Source: Bin87 sp965262485
GTDB lineage: Bacteria; Chloroflexota; Dehalococcoidia; Lucifugimonadales; UBA3495
NCBI GenBank assembly: GCA_965262485.1
Contig: OZ253540.1
Coordinates: forward strand, 1,736,001-1,800,000
DNA length: 64,000 bases
Direction: 5' to 3'
Part shown: positions 50,801 to 58,994 of the stretch, piece by piece
Layout: the number at the start of each line of letters is the position of its first letter
How positions within the stretch are numbered: position 1 is the first letter of the stretch
The notes under the pieces: generated by a model
What the model saw: the letters and a program-made list of their open reading frames with translations, nothing else
The model's database searches: none
Told to the model about the DNA's origin: nothing
Program-made: the position numbers and the translations under genes

Positions 50801-52803
50801 TGCCAGTCGAGTTGACGTTTCCCTCAGCCGACAAAGCGCCGGAGAGCAGGTCGCCCCGGATACTCCCCGGCGAAACTGCCACCGTTGAGTTCACCTGGAA
50901 TACCCGCAATTACGAGCTTGGCCCGCACACCCTCCACGCCAGGTTGACCAGCAGTGGCAACATCACGGACGGGGCCACCACGGACGAGGTGCAATTGCTG
51001 CTCACACGGCCGGAAGTAGATTTCGCTGTCCTGGAATTACTCCCTCCCGACACGGACACCCCGTTAGAGCGCGGAAAGTGGGTGGACATCCAGGTCAAAT
51101 TGCAGAATCTTGGACGTCACGCCGGCCGAGGCTCCATCTCGCTGACCGACCTCACCGCCGGCAAAACCCTGTACAGCCAGGATATCAGCCTCGATCCAGG
51201 CGAATCCAGGGTCGTAACGTTCGTTTGGAAAACGCTGCGCCACGCCATCGGAGAACACCGGCTTCAGGTGACTGCAAACGCCAATTACGACCGCAATCGC
51301 CTCAACGACACCTCCGACACCATACCGGTTTTCGTTTTCACCGATCGCAATATCACGCTCGGCGTCGGCCCCAACCTCCCCCTCGACCACACCTTCGGAG
51401 AAATGAGCCAACCCGACCTGATCGCGACCGCAACAAAACCCGTCACATTGCAGGTTGACGCCGAGATTATAGCGATGTACACGACACCGAGCTCCACCGC
51501 CTCGCAGGGTGAGCCGGTGACCGTATCAGTGGCGGTACGTAACAACGGGCGCGCGGCCATCAACGTGCCAGTCGAGTTGACGTTTCCCTCCACCGACAAA
51601 GCTCCGGAACGCAAATCGCCTCGGATACTCCCCGGCGAAACTGCCACCGTTGAGTTCACCTGGAATACCCGCAATTACGAGCCTGGCCTGCATTCCCTGT
51701 CCGCCAGGTTGACGGGCAGTGGCAACGTCACGGACGGGTCCACCGCGGCTGAGGTGCAATTCCTGCTCACACCGCCAGTGATGGCCGCCACCATTGAGAC
51801 GATATCCACGTATCCCTCTGCGGCCAGGGTTGGCGACAGCGTCGAGATCACGGTTGTAGTGCGCAACCACGGTCCGATATCAGCCTACATTCCAGTCACA
51901 GTCTATTTCCCTTCTTCCCACCGGCAACCCGAAACGCGAAGTCCGTTAACCCAACCGGGCTCGACCGGCGTGGCCAGGTTCCGTTGGCGCACCGGCAATC
52001 TCAAACCTGGGGAGCATATCTTCAGGGTGACAATACAGGCTCGGAATGGCTCCGGCCCAGTAGTATCCGAAGGGACATTCACCGTGAAATTACTGCCCCC
52101 GGAAGTGGACTTCGCCGTCCTGGAATTTTTCCCCCCCGACGCAGACACCCCGCTAGAGCGCGGACAGTGGGTGGACATACCGGTCAAATTGCAGAATCTT
52201 GGGCGTTATGCCGGGCGAGGCTCCATCTTGCTGAACGATCTCACCGCCGACAAAACCCTGTACAGCCGGGATATCAGCCTCGATCCAGGCGAATCCAGGG
52301 TCGTAACGTTCGTTTGGAAAACGCTGCGCCACGCCCTCGGAGAACACCGGCTTCAGGTGATTGCAAACGCCAATTACGACAGCAATCACCACAACGACAC
52401 GTCCGACACCATACCGGTTTTCGTTTTCACCGATCGCAATATCACGCTCGGCGTCGGCCCCAACCTCCCCCTCGACCACATCATCGGAGAAGTGAGCGAA
52501 CCCGCCCTGATAACCGCAGCCGGCGCGGACGCAACCATCGCGCTGCTGTCTGCAAACCCTGTTGCAACCGGAACGCTAAACGGCCCTGACGGGTTCGGAT
52601 CGTTCGTCCCGGTCGGGGTTTCCAGCGCAGAAGATTTGCCTGTTGTTTCGCTCACCAATCGGGCGGAACGAATGATCACGGTGTACCGGCTGAGCCAGTT
52701 GGCTCGCCTGGAACCACACGCCTGCGCCAGGTTTCAGGATGCACTGGGCCACGCCGAACCAAGCGCCGTGATCTGCCCTCAAACCCCTACGCTCGTACTC
52801 TGA
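44884..52803 (+). CDS. giant secreted CARDB-repeat surface protein
   Basis: 2,639 residues. A signal peptide (about 1-36, VFALLIFLVSAWFIS) leads into a chain of some 20 Ig-like CARDB domains, each about 100-120 residues with the pattern VGDSVTITVVVRNDG...PGETATVEFTWNT...PGEHTLRA. Two Cys-containing domains near residues 50-190 and 865-1000 share Cys-x3-Cys at 126/130 and 940/944. Residues about 1580-2540 are built of near-identical blocks (see the repeat entry). There is no LPxTG, no transmembrane anchor and no enzymatic domain. The C-terminal 80 residues look like a separate cap. A long adhesin or matrix fibre is the most plausible role. No internal frameshift is seen. Confidence 0.88.
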   Translation: MLHNTTAAQACVFALLIFLVSAWFISVTTNLEPALAVDDRSTNRGAELFGVQESCTDDVSINVWGLIDNPDSFVLKDPPDYGPDDKLWIYYDVENFSCQDVSVSVTLTGSVSQSQIQNANSYEDVCLTECTIAAGGYYPGDVKWDLAAHPSVSNEQVVATLTILSPSDFVDVDATNNTSATDAAINVVHLDPDPPKPVVDIKLSGVAPSSAAAIVGDSLVFAATVMNAGTVAAAPQLSLYLGSDETPIVSSSIADIAPGASATQEITWDTSAQAAGQYTLRIVATAPDEMLTDDNEIKIPVTLRDPVVNVRLSAVEPSHTTAIIGQTVTFQVSVSNAGESSVEPTVSLFVGDADSPVKTVHSPAIAPGGVSELILTWDTSDTSAGNTLLRIAALAPDNTAADAAVRRLEMRLHNSVDLGITSARVLSEETYLGNRIPVAVTVANTSDFDAETSTVTLHIRGEASPVATASIPLIGSHSSATVELRWDTAGLATGQYDLDATVQSCCDTNATNNSASLNVILRNAIELIDVAPIASKAVVGDRIEYTARIRNEGERAAENVTVSLYKLYETPVLAKTQPFSIPSGSTVDVKFTWDTTTISVGDHTLSVVAKAANTEPDTNDVGSASATLFNAIAITAARYTPADPIVGNDISIEATVENRSIYEVPNATVKLTSTDKDAPPDIPKDKLHATAQTGAIAAGASQPVTLLLKTDGSQKNIDRFPPGNHHFTIKAELTGTPADTDDLWPMEITMRDPIVDIELVSIVADSSVGVIGNPVTLSATVANHGESTVPVSLQLLERSDSQPVDSTTTTPIAPGATASVSLEWDTHIYSIGDFTLRVVAAADGDVSIGNDTHSLKVRLFQSAFDGLVGSYECSEDVGVKVLKLAAGQNAPKDPPRYDADEILAIAYQINNYSCDADVTARVELTGTVSGASISDPTDECLSGCLIPAGGRSGGVAQWELLNHPAAQHESVRAAITIVQPASFADTDTSNDEHRSAQWIDRMPHQDILLSGGPGDSNSGRASSALGKPAFGVVDVQLVSADSDSPVPFSQLAAPVSITIANHGEQTEFVTARVIRSGSAQSDEPDLVSTYVSVAPGAQSSVVMNVPAARLSVGINDLTVQIAATSDSDLSDNARPLSVHRMLRQAPYSISGVEIPDRLTPGDNAVITVYLANDGQSPVAVLLDAQVDGASIANAPVSSEIISAGATGNVVLTWTIAETFAPGEYRLVVSATDPLSPETAAASFSKEIAVRGPDGGTITDVKVSPPAILPDETATVTVKFRNDGPTPRVFPFDLFFGESITPVSHGSTVLLESGETGTARLFWKSGTNNEPGEYDLRVVGEFDERTTSVTVLQPVQNVAITEASASRSTLVIGRHHTVEIRATVTNLGGQAAAVTVNLYQEGSPDDVITYPTTNKISVLQGKSIEVVMEWPLPSDITVGKYTLRLMADVAGDSQPDDNRQSIPITVRGEYADDELINIAVQPNPAFLGEEVNVSVSVYNPTGTPLSIPISLETNGFQSGSNVRNLSVQPEQWATREFDWRTGKQSPGMFAVTASADFGEHTWNEIGAANRIATATISVTLQQVDAEIVAMYTTPRSAASPGEPVTVSVEVRNNGRAAIRVPVELTFPSADKAPERRSPRILPGETATVEFTWNTRNYEPGRHSLYARLTGSGNITVGATAAEVQFLLTRSELSATIETISTHPLSARVGDSVDITVVVRNDGPISAYIPVTIYFPSSVRQPETRSPLTQPGSSSVASFRWRTSNFKPGEHIFRAAIQAQNGSGPVVSARTFTVELLPPEVDFAVLEFFPPDADTPLERGEWVDIPVKLQNLGSYAGRGSIVLTDLTAGKTLYSRDISLDPGESRVVTFVWKTLRHAIGEHRLQVTANANYDRNRLNDTSDTIPVFVFTDRNITLGVGLNLPLDHTFGEMSQPITLQVDAEIVAMYTSPSSTASQGEPVTVSVEVRNNGRAAINVPVELTFPSADKAPESRSPRILPGETATVEFTWNTRNYELGPHTLHARLTSSGNITDGATTDEVQLLLTRPEVDFAVLELLPPDTDTPLERGKWVDIQVKLQNLGRHAGRGSISLTDLTAGKTLYSQDISLDPGESRVVTFVWKTLRHAIGEHRLQVTANANYDRNRLNDTSDTIPVFVFTDRNITLGVGPNLPLDHTFGEMSQPDLIATATKPVTLQVDAEIIAMYTTPSSTASQGEPVTVSVAVRNNGRAAINVPVELTFPSTDKAPERKSPRILPGETATVEFTWNTRNYEPGLHSLSARLTGSGNVTDGSTAAEVQFLLTPPVMAATIETISTYPSAARVGDSVEITVVVRNHGPISAYIPVTVYFPSSHRQPETRSPLTQPGSTGVARFRWRTGNLKPGEHIFRVTIQARNGSGPVVSEGTFTVKLLPPEVDFAVLEFFPPDADTPLERGQWVDIPVKLQNLGRYAGRGSILLNDLTADKTLYSRDISLDPGESRVVTFVWKTLRHALGEHRLQVIANANYDSNHHNDTSDTIPVFVFTDRNITLGVGPNLPLDHIIGEVSEPALITAAGADATIALLSANPVATGTLNGPDGFGSFVPVGVSSAEDLPVVSLTNRAERMITVYRLSQLARLEPHACARFQDALGHAEPSAVICPQTPTLVL
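49624..52500 (+). repeat. large internal duplications in the CARDB gene
   Basis: Three blocks can be followed. X (VDAEIVAMYT..., about 310 bp) starts near 49627, 50690 and 51460. Y (ATIETISTHP/TYP..., about 330 bp) starts near 49950 and 51785. Z (EVDFAVLEFFPPD..., about 410 bp) starts near 50275, 51010 and 52105. The order is XYZ-XZ-XYZ. DNA identity is very high (for example the codons for AEIVAMYT and DTPLERG), with mostly silent or scattered changes, so the duplication is recent on the gene's time scale. Confidence 0.85.
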
Positions 52804-52811
52804 CCGGCGGG

Positions 52812-55727
52812 TTACGCAACAGCGTCGCGCAGTATTTCCACCAGATGCCGGGCTTTCCGTCCCGTGCCGTGCTCAACCTGCTGACGGCATGATACGCCCA
52901 TAACCGCAACCTCCCAGTCGGGTTTGCTTTCTATGGACGGGAAAAGGGCCAGGCCACCGATCTGCATGGAAATGTCATAGTGCTCTTTTTCAAAGCCAAA
53001 CGAGCCGGCCATGCCACAACAGCCGGCATTAATGAGCTCAACTTCGTAGCCGGGAACCAGGCGCAGCGCGGCCAGCGAATGCTCCGTTCCGACCATGGCT
53101 TTCTGGTGGCAGTGGCCGTGGAACAGCACCCGTTTGTCCACGTCCTTGAACGTCAGGTCCAGGCGGTCATTGGATTTGGCCCTGGCCAGGAATTCGTCGA
53201 TCAGAAACGAATGTTCAGCCACCACTCTGGCCTGCTCTCCAGGAACAAACTCAGGATATTCGTCGCGCAGAGTCAACAGACAACTGGGTTCGCATCCCAC
53301 AATTGGAATGCCCTGCCGCGCAAAATCGTAAAGACCGGCCATGTTCGACCGAGCCAGTTCTCGCGCCTGGTCCAGCATTCCTTTGGAGATCATGGGCCGG
53401 CCGCAACACCCGCCGTTAACCAGCTCGACCTCGTAGCCGGCAGCTTCCAAAAGCTCAACCGCAGCGATGCCGATTTCCGGGTAGTTGTAGTTCATAAACG
53501 TGTCGTTATACAACGCAACGGCCCCGAATTTGGCGGCCGATAGCCGGCTGCGATCCCGTTGGGCAAACCAGTCTGGCAGTGATTGCCTGGCGAACCGCGG
53601 TTGCTGACGGCGTGAACTGATACCCAGCAATGCGGATACCAACACCTTCCCCAAACCGTTCCCGGCGATCCAGTTGGTCATGGGGGCGTAGCGGCTGCCC
53701 AATCGGTTCAGCGCGTTTATGTTGCCAAACAGCCGGGAACGCAAAGGAACCCCGTGCCGTTCCTGATACCGATCCAGAAATTCATACTTCAGCTTGGCCA
53801 TATCGACGCCCGATTCGCACTCGGCTTTACAGGCTTTGCATTCCAGGCACAGATCCAGAGCATCATGCAGCCGCTGGTCGGTAATCGATCCCTCTGCGCC
53901 CTCGGGCATTCGCCCCGACAATGCCGCCCGCAGCAGGTTGGCGCGGCCGCGCGTCGAATGTTCCTCATCCCGCGTCGCCATGAAAGACGGACACATCGTC
54001 CCGTCCAGCTTGCGGCAGGCGCCCATTCCATTGCACATTTCGACCGCGCCCGAGAACCCGAAATCGCTGGTGAAGTCCAGCTTGGTTTCCAGGTGGAGGG
54101 GCTCGTAAGCAGCGCCGTAACGCAGGTTTTCGGTCATCGGCGGAGTGTCGATGATCTTGCCCGGGTTCATTATGTCTTGTGGGTCCCAGGTGTGTTTCAG
54201 TTCCCTGAAGGCGTTGTAAATCCGATCTCCGAACATCTTCCTGGTCCACACACCACGCACGATGCCGTCACCGTGCTCGCCGCTCATGGAACCGCCGAAC
54301 TCCTTGATCAGATCGGAAACCGCATCGCCGATGGATACCATCTTGTCGATGCCTTCGCGGTTCTTGAGACTGATCATGGGCCGGATGTGTAAACACCCCA
54401 CCGCTGCATGGCCGTAGTATCCGGCGGTGGTCCCGTGGAAGGTTACGATCTCGTCGAACCGGCGCACGAAGTCGCCCATCACCGACGGATCGACCGCAGG
54501 GTCCTCAACGAACGGGATCGGTTTGGCGTCGCCGCGAATGCTCATCAGCAGGCCCAGGCCACCCTTGCGTACGCTCCACACCGCCGCCTGCTCGGCCCGG
54601 TCCAGAATGTTGACGCAGGCATACGCCAGGCCAATATCCCTCTGCAGCGCATCCATCTTCCTGGTCAGTTCGGCCTCGTTTTCCCCGTAAAATTCCACCA
54701 GCAACATTGCGCCGGGATCGCCTTCTATGAAGGACAGCAATCGTGATTGGCCCAGCGCTTCCCGGCACCGGTCGAGAATCATTTTGTCGATCAGTTCAAC
54801 CGACGACGGATCGTGGCCCAGCACCTTCATGGTCGCTTCGCTGGCGTCGAACACGCTGCGGAAATGCAATACCGATAGCGACGTCATGGTGGGCCGAGCC
54901 ACCAGGTTCACCTTGGCCTCCGTAACGACGCAAAGCGTGCCCTCAGAACCCACCACCATCCGCGCGAGGTTGACCGGGCCGGTCAAACCGGCCGGCGGCA
55001 CGAATTCATCCAGGTTGTAGCCGCTGACGCGCCGTTGAATTTTGGCGTAGGTTCGGTCAATTTCTTCCTGCTGCTCGGCGGCGATTCGCATCACTCCGCG
55101 GTAAATATCACCCTCCAGACCACCGGCGCTGAGACGGCCCTCCAGCTCGCTGGCCGTAAGCGGTGCGAAATGAGCCCGGCTGCCGTCCGACAGTACAACG
55201 TCCAGCTCCTTGATGTGATCCAGCGTCTTGCCATAAATCACCGAGTGGGCGCCGCACGTATTGTTGCCGATGCCCCCGCCAACGCAGGCGCGATTGGCGG
55301 TGGTTGGGTCCGGTGCGTACTGCAACCCATGATTGGCAACCTGTTTCGTCAATTGCTCCAGGATAATCCCCGGTTGAACTCGGGCCCAGCTTTCCTCAGC
55401 GTTTACTTCCAGCACGTTGTTCAGATACTTGCTGAAGTCCAGCACGATGGCATGGTTGACCGTTTGGCCCGCCAGGCTGGTCCCGCCCGCACGCGGCAGC
55501 ACCGGTATCCCTTCGCCAGCGGCAAACTCCACCACCGCCTGCACATCGTCGGTAGTGCGCGGTATGACCACCCCGATGGGCTCCATTTGATAGATGCTGG
55601 CGTCGGTGCTGTACAACAGCCGGGAGTAGGGATCGAAACGGACTTCGCCATCCACGCGCCTGGTCAATTCGTCGGCGATATCCTGCCGCTCTTTGCCGCG
55701 GATCCTGCGCTGCGTAACGGTCGCCAT
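52812..55727 (-). CDS. FAD-linked oxidase fused to iron-sulfur/CCG domains (GlcD-GlcF type)
   Basis: 971 residues, ATG behind GGAGGGG. The N-terminal FAD-binding PCMH domain has PRAGGTSLAGQTVNHAIVLD and CVGGGIGNNTCGAHSVIYGK. The FAD oxidase C-domain follows to about 530 (GSMSGEHGDGIVRG). Then come two 4Fe-4S clusters (CNGMGACRKLDGTMC and CLECKACKAECESG), and two CCG domains (NGGCCGRPMISKG and NAGCCGMAGSFGFE). It oxidises D-lactate, glycolate or a similar 2-hydroxyacid and passes electrons to quinone. The fused form (often called D-lactate dehydrogenase Dld-II or YdiJ-like) is common in aerobic bacteria. It converges with the CARDB gene. Confidence 0.92.
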   Translation of the reverse strand: MATVTQRRIRGKERQDIADELTRRVDGEVRFDPYSRLLYSTDASIYQMEPIGVVIPRTTDDVQAVVEFAAGEGIPVLPRAGGTSLAGQTVNHAIVLDFSKYLNNVLEVNAEESWARVQPGIILEQLTKQVANHGLQYAPDPTTANRACVGGGIGNNTCGAHSVIYGKTLDHIKELDVVLSDGSRAHFAPLTASELEGRLSAGGLEGDIYRGVMRIAAEQQEEIDRTYAKIQRRVSGYNLDEFVPPAGLTGPVNLARMVVGSEGTLCVVTEAKVNLVARPTMTSLSVLHFRSVFDASEATMKVLGHDPSSVELIDKMILDRCREALGQSRLLSFIEGDPGAMLLVEFYGENEAELTRKMDALQRDIGLAYACVNILDRAEQAAVWSVRKGGLGLLMSIRGDAKPIPFVEDPAVDPSVMGDFVRRFDEIVTFHGTTAGYYGHAAVGCLHIRPMISLKNREGIDKMVSIGDAVSDLIKEFGGSMSGEHGDGIVRGVWTRKMFGDRIYNAFRELKHTWDPQDIMNPGKIIDTPPMTENLRYGAAYEPLHLETKLDFTSDFGFSGAVEMCNGMGACRKLDGTMCPSFMATRDEEHSTRGRANLLRAALSGRMPEGAEGSITDQRLHDALDLCLECKACKAECESGVDMAKLKYEFLDRYQERHGVPLRSRLFGNINALNRLGSRYAPMTNWIAGNGLGKVLVSALLGISSRRQQPRFARQSLPDWFAQRDRSRLSAAKFGAVALYNDTFMNYNYPEIGIAAVELLEAAGYEVELVNGGCCGRPMISKGMLDQARELARSNMAGLYDFARQGIPIVGCEPSCLLTLRDEYPEFVPGEQARVVAEHSFLIDEFLARAKSNDRLDLTFKDVDKRVLFHGHCHQKAMVGTEHSLAALRLVPGYEVELINAGCCGMAGSFGFEKEHYDISMQIGGLALFPSIESKPDWEVAVMGVSCRQQVEHGTGRKARHLVEILRDAVA

Positions 55728-55948
55728 CGTGATCCCCTCCTGATTATTGCCGTATGCCAGCGACTAGGTTAGCGCACCGCAGCAACGGCGGCAACTTGGG
55801 CGCCCCAGCAGTTGCCGTCAGCGACGTTTCGGCTGCGGTTGGCAGTGTCAATACCCGGTGATAAACTGGCGCCACCGGTGCCCTGGCGCCGACTTGCACC
55901 ACGCCCCAAGTGAACAGGCAACCACTCGCTACACGTGAGGTGATGACC

Positions 55949-56743
55949 ATGATACGTTTGGGAGCAACCGGTTCCACATCCCACCTGGACCTTTGCCGGG
56001 CGTTGGAAACCGTGTTTCAACGGCGCGGCATCGAGTTCGACTGGGTGCTGTACTCCGGCTACGACCAGATGGTTGACGCGTTCGTGCGGGGTGAGGTCGA
56101 TGTCGCCTGGAACGGCCCACTGTCCCACGTCAAGATGCGCCGCGCTTTCTCCGATGGCGCCCCGGTGATTGCAATGCGGGACGTGGACATAGATTTCACC
56201 ACCAACTTCATCGTCCGCGCCGACTCGCCCATCCGCACTGTGGAAGATTTGCCCGGTACCCGGTTTGCGCTGGGCGCGCGCAACTCGGTGCAGGCCGGAC
56301 TGCTGCCGGTGCATTTTCTGAAACAACTCGGCATCAAACCCTCAAATGACCTCGCCGCCGCCGACTTCTACGACCAGCGCTCGCCGGTGCGCGCATCAGA
56401 TGAGCTGGACGTGGTGGCGCAGGTTTTGAACCGCGAGTACGATGCCGGCGCGGTCAGCGGGCGCGTTCTGGAAACGTTGCAGCCGGACGACGGTATCGAC
56501 CCTACTGCCCTGCGGGTATTGTGGACCAGCCCAGGATACAGCCATTGCTGCTTCACCGCCCGCCCCGACCTGGCCGCCAGCGATGCTGCCGAATTCACGG
56601 CGGCGATGGTGTCCGTTGACGATAGCGACGCCGTTGGTCGGGCCGTGTTGAAGGCAGAGGCCTGCGACAGCCTGGTACCCGGCATCGACGACGGCTGGGA
56701 TGTGATTGAGGCGGCGGCGTTGGCGGAGGGATTGATTTGGTAA
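55949..56743 (+). CDS. PhnD-like phosphonate/phosphate-binding protein without signal peptide
   Basis: 264 residues from the ATG at 55949 (GAGG eight bases upstream; 55943 is also possible). Periplasmic-binding fold type II of the PhnD/SsuA/ThiY type: IEFDWVLYSGYDQMVDAFVRGEVDVAWNG near the N-terminus, VRADSPIRTVEDLPGTRFAL, and a hinge at about residue 150. No signal peptide or lipobox is present on any in-frame start, and no permease or ATPase is nearby. A cytoplasmic binding or regulatory role, or loss of the export signal, is implied. The ligand (phosphonate, sulfonate, nucleobase) is unknown. Confidence 0.8.
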   Translation: MIRLGATGSTSHLDLCRALETVFQRRGIEFDWVLYSGYDQMVDAFVRGEVDVAWNGPLSHVKMRRAFSDGAPVIAMRDVDIDFTTNFIVRADSPIRTVEDLPGTRFALGARNSVQAGLLPVHFLKQLGIKPSNDLAAADFYDQRSPVRASDELDVVAQVLNREYDAGAVSGRVLETLQPDDGIDPTALRVLWTSPGYSHCCFTARPDLAASDAAEFTAAMVSVDDSDAVGRAVLKAEACDSLVPGIDDGWDVIEAAALAEGLIW

Positions 56744-56768
56744 AGGGTTGCCCAAGCCGGCTACCTTA

Positions 56769-57466
56769 TCAGATATCTGAGGAAGATCCAGATGCAGGCT
56801 TGCGATCTTGACACAGTTGATCGGCGCGTTCCACCATAGCCCAATCCGCCTCGGCCATTTTAGGGTTGACGTAGTAGTGCCTAATTAGACGCTCAATGAC
56901 GTCCAAACACCAACTGGCCCCCCTTCCTCCACATCTACGATCTTGTCTTCGGAGTGATTCTTCGGCGGATGGGCGGAGACATTCCCGAATTTTCGCGCCG
57001 TGTGGAGGGTGTCTCGAATATCAGAGGGCAAGCCTTCTCCGGAAAGTGCCGCGCGGATCTGTTTATTCAGTTTTCCCTTGTAACCCTGCTGCTCCAATAT
57101 GGCTTGCATGGTACAGCGGGAGAATGCAGCGGACGCTTTGGCGCTGATCGACAGTACCGCGCCGGCTTCACGGTAATCGGCCTTGATGTGCTCAGGCACT
57201 TCGTCACCAAGAGGTATGCGCTGAACCGTTCTGGGCCAGACCAAGTAATCCTGCTCGCTGTTCCAAGCAGGAGTCGAGCTGCGGCGCCCGGCCTCGTCGT
57301 ATTCGTGCCGGAATGTGCCAACCCTGATGATGGTTTTTACGCAATCGCTTCCGGGGCATTTTGCCAGTCTCCAACCCCATCCAATGTCATCGTCGCAAGC
57401 GTCCGGGACGATGGCACCCCAGCGCCATTCTGGGTAAAAGGCGACCCCACAATGTGGACACGTCAT
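56769..57466 (-). CDS. DUF4145 protein, frameshifted near its C-terminus
   Basis: The open part runs 57466-56885 (193 residues), with a CPHCG zinc-ribbon start (Cys3, Cys6), a CPGSDC second pair, and the DUF4145 core ADYREAGAVLSISAKASAAFSRC. It stops early. In a shifted frame the sequence continues naturally as LDVIERLIRHYYVNP, then AEADWAMVERADQLCQDRK, to a stop at 56769. The break coincides with six consecutive C (G on the coding strand) at 56918-56923. Either a one-base indel pseudogene or a sequencing slip; the full gene would be about 232 residues. DUF4145 proteins often sit near restriction or defence genes but none are seen here. Confidence 0.7.
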
Positions 57467-57498
57467 TTTTTGCCTCTTCGATAGTCAGTCATGATCCA

Positions 57499-57528
57499 TT
57501 GACGCTGTGCTACCGTAGCACCTACCAT
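57499..57528 (+). promoter_or_regulatory. promoter with palindrome in its spacer, upstream of the LRR gene
   Basis: TTGACG (57499-57504), 18-base spacer, TACCAT (57523-57528). The spacer contains GTGCTACCGTAGCAC (57507-57521), palindromic except for the centre base, which is well placed for a repressor. The start codon follows at 57553, leaving a very short leader. Confidence 0.4.
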
Positions 57529-57552
57529 CATCTCGAACAAGAGGATCGTAGA

Positions 57553-58899
57553 ATGACATTGAAACCGAACTTGCCCGCATTGGCAGCCATTGTTGTTTTA
57601 ACTGCGCTGATGCTAACCGTCGGGTGCGGGGTTCTGGGCAACCCGAATCCGTGCGACCGGACGCAGTCGATGCGGAACGCCCTGGAGGAAGCGACCGGGC
57701 GGAACTGCGATCTCATTTCCGACGAGGATTTAGCTGACCTGCGGGAGTTGCGTATATGGTCCGCTGGTGGATTGAAAAAGAGCGATTTTTCAGAATTAGA
57801 CAATCTTGAATCGTTGTGGGTGGAGGGATCTACGTTACCATCGTCAGACGTGTTCGCTGCTTTAGAAAACCTCCAAACGCTGTACTTGGGGGGCAACAAC
57901 CTGAGCGAACTCCCGCCCGGCGTGTTTGACGGGCTGAGCAATCTGCAATCGCTGGACTTGACTGGCACCAATCTGAGCGAACTGCCGCCCGGCGTATTCG
58001 TCGGATTGAACAACCTGCCATCGCTGGACTTGAGCGGCCATGACCTCACCGAACTGCCGCCCGGCGTGTTTGACGGGCTGGACAACCTGCAATCGCTGAA
58101 CTTGCGGGACAACAACCTGAGAGAACTGCCGCCCGGCGTATTCGTCGGATTGAACAACCTGCCATCGCTGGACTTGAGCGGCCATGACCTCACCGAACTG
58201 CCGCCCGGCGTGTTTGACGGGCTGAGCAATCTGCAATCGCTGAACTTGACTGGCAACAATCTGAGCGAACTGCCGCCGGGCGTATTCGTCGGATTGAACA
58301 ACCTGCCATCGCTGTCCTTCGGGGGCAACTACCTCACCGAACTGCCGCCCGGCGTATTCGTCGGATTGAACAACCTGCCATCGCTGGACTTGAGCGGCCA
58401 TGACCTCACCGAACTGCCGCCCGGCGTGTTTGACGGGCTGAGCAATCTGCAATCGCTGAACTTGCGGGGCAACAATCTGACCGAACTACCGCCCGGCGTG
58501 TTTGACGGCTTGGACAATCTGCAATCGCTGCACTTGTATGACAACAACCTGAGCGAACTGCCGCCCGGCGTGTTTGACGGGCTGAGCAATCTGCAATCGC
58601 TGTACTTGTGGGACAACAACCTGAGCGAACTGCCGCCCGGCGTGTTTGACGGCTTGGACAACCTGCAATCGCTGAACTTGGCTGGCAACAACCTGAGCGA
58701 ACTGCCGCCCGGCGTGTTTGACGGCCTGGACAACTTGCAATTGCTGTACTTGGTGGGCAACAACCTGAGCGAACTGCCGCCGGGCGTGTTTGACGGGCTG
58801 AGCAATCTGCAATCGCTGTACTTGCAGCGCAACCCCGGCGCTCCGTTCCGAATTACTCACCCCAACGCCAATTTCCGGGGAAGTGGCTGGAAGCGATAA
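57553..58899 (+). CDS. leucine-rich-repeat lipoprotein
   Basis: 448 residues from the ATG at 57553; the frame is open further upstream but over DUF4145 DNA. The signal peptide has lipobox LTVGC (Cys26 by count). A short Cys-bearing N-cap (NPNPCDRTQS, GRNCDLISD) precedes 13 nearly identical 24-residue repeats NNLSELPPGVFDGLSNLQSL with xLxL between them, then a C-cap ending SGWKR. The repeats are of the bacterial type seen in adhesins and in eukaryote-like effector LRRs. It is exposed outside the membrane and probably binds protein. Copy number is likely unstable because the DNA units are so alike. DUF4145 is divergent. Confidence 0.9.
   Translation: MTLKPNLPALAAIVVLTALMLTVGCGVLGNPNPCDRTQSMRNALEEATGRNCDLISDEDLADLRELRIWSAGGLKKSDFSELDNLESLWVEGSTLPSSDVFAALENLQTLYLGGNNLSELPPGVFDGLSNLQSLDLTGTNLSELPPGVFVGLNNLPSLDLSGHDLTELPPGVFDGLDNLQSLNLRDNNLRELPPGVFVGLNNLPSLDLSGHDLTELPPGVFDGLSNLQSLNLTGNNLSELPPGVFVGLNNLPSLSFGGNYLTELPPGVFVGLNNLPSLDLSGHDLTELPPGVFDGLSNLQSLNLRGNNLTELPPGVFDGLDNLQSLHLYDNNLSELPPGVFDGLSNLQSLYLWDNNLSELPPGVFDGLDNLQSLNLAGNNLSELPPGVFDGLDNLQLLYLVGNNLSELPPGVFDGLSNLQSLYLQRNPGAPFRITHPNANFRGSGWKR
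57895..58830 (+). repeat. thirteen 72-bp tandem repeats of the LRR gene
   Basis: Units of exactly 72 bases, 13 in a row, each containing GAACTGCCGCCCGGCGTG or a one- to three-base variant, alternate between a DGLSNLQSL and a VGLNNLPSL version in the first half. The minus strand is open for long stretches because each unit lacks stops in that frame; this is an artefact. Confidence 0.9.
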
Positions 58900-58994
58900 C
58901 TTTTGGTGCACAGTTCTTGGCGGGCAGTGTCGTTGCCGCCGGCTGGCTTGCTGCGTTATGCTAACCGCATCCTAACCGCCGGAAGGGTAGTGCG

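Noticed and set aside
57528..58911. Several long minus-strand ORFs opposite the LRR gene
   Set aside because: They arise from the 72-bp repeat lacking stops in those frames; no ribosome-binding sites, and the products are low-complexity repeats.
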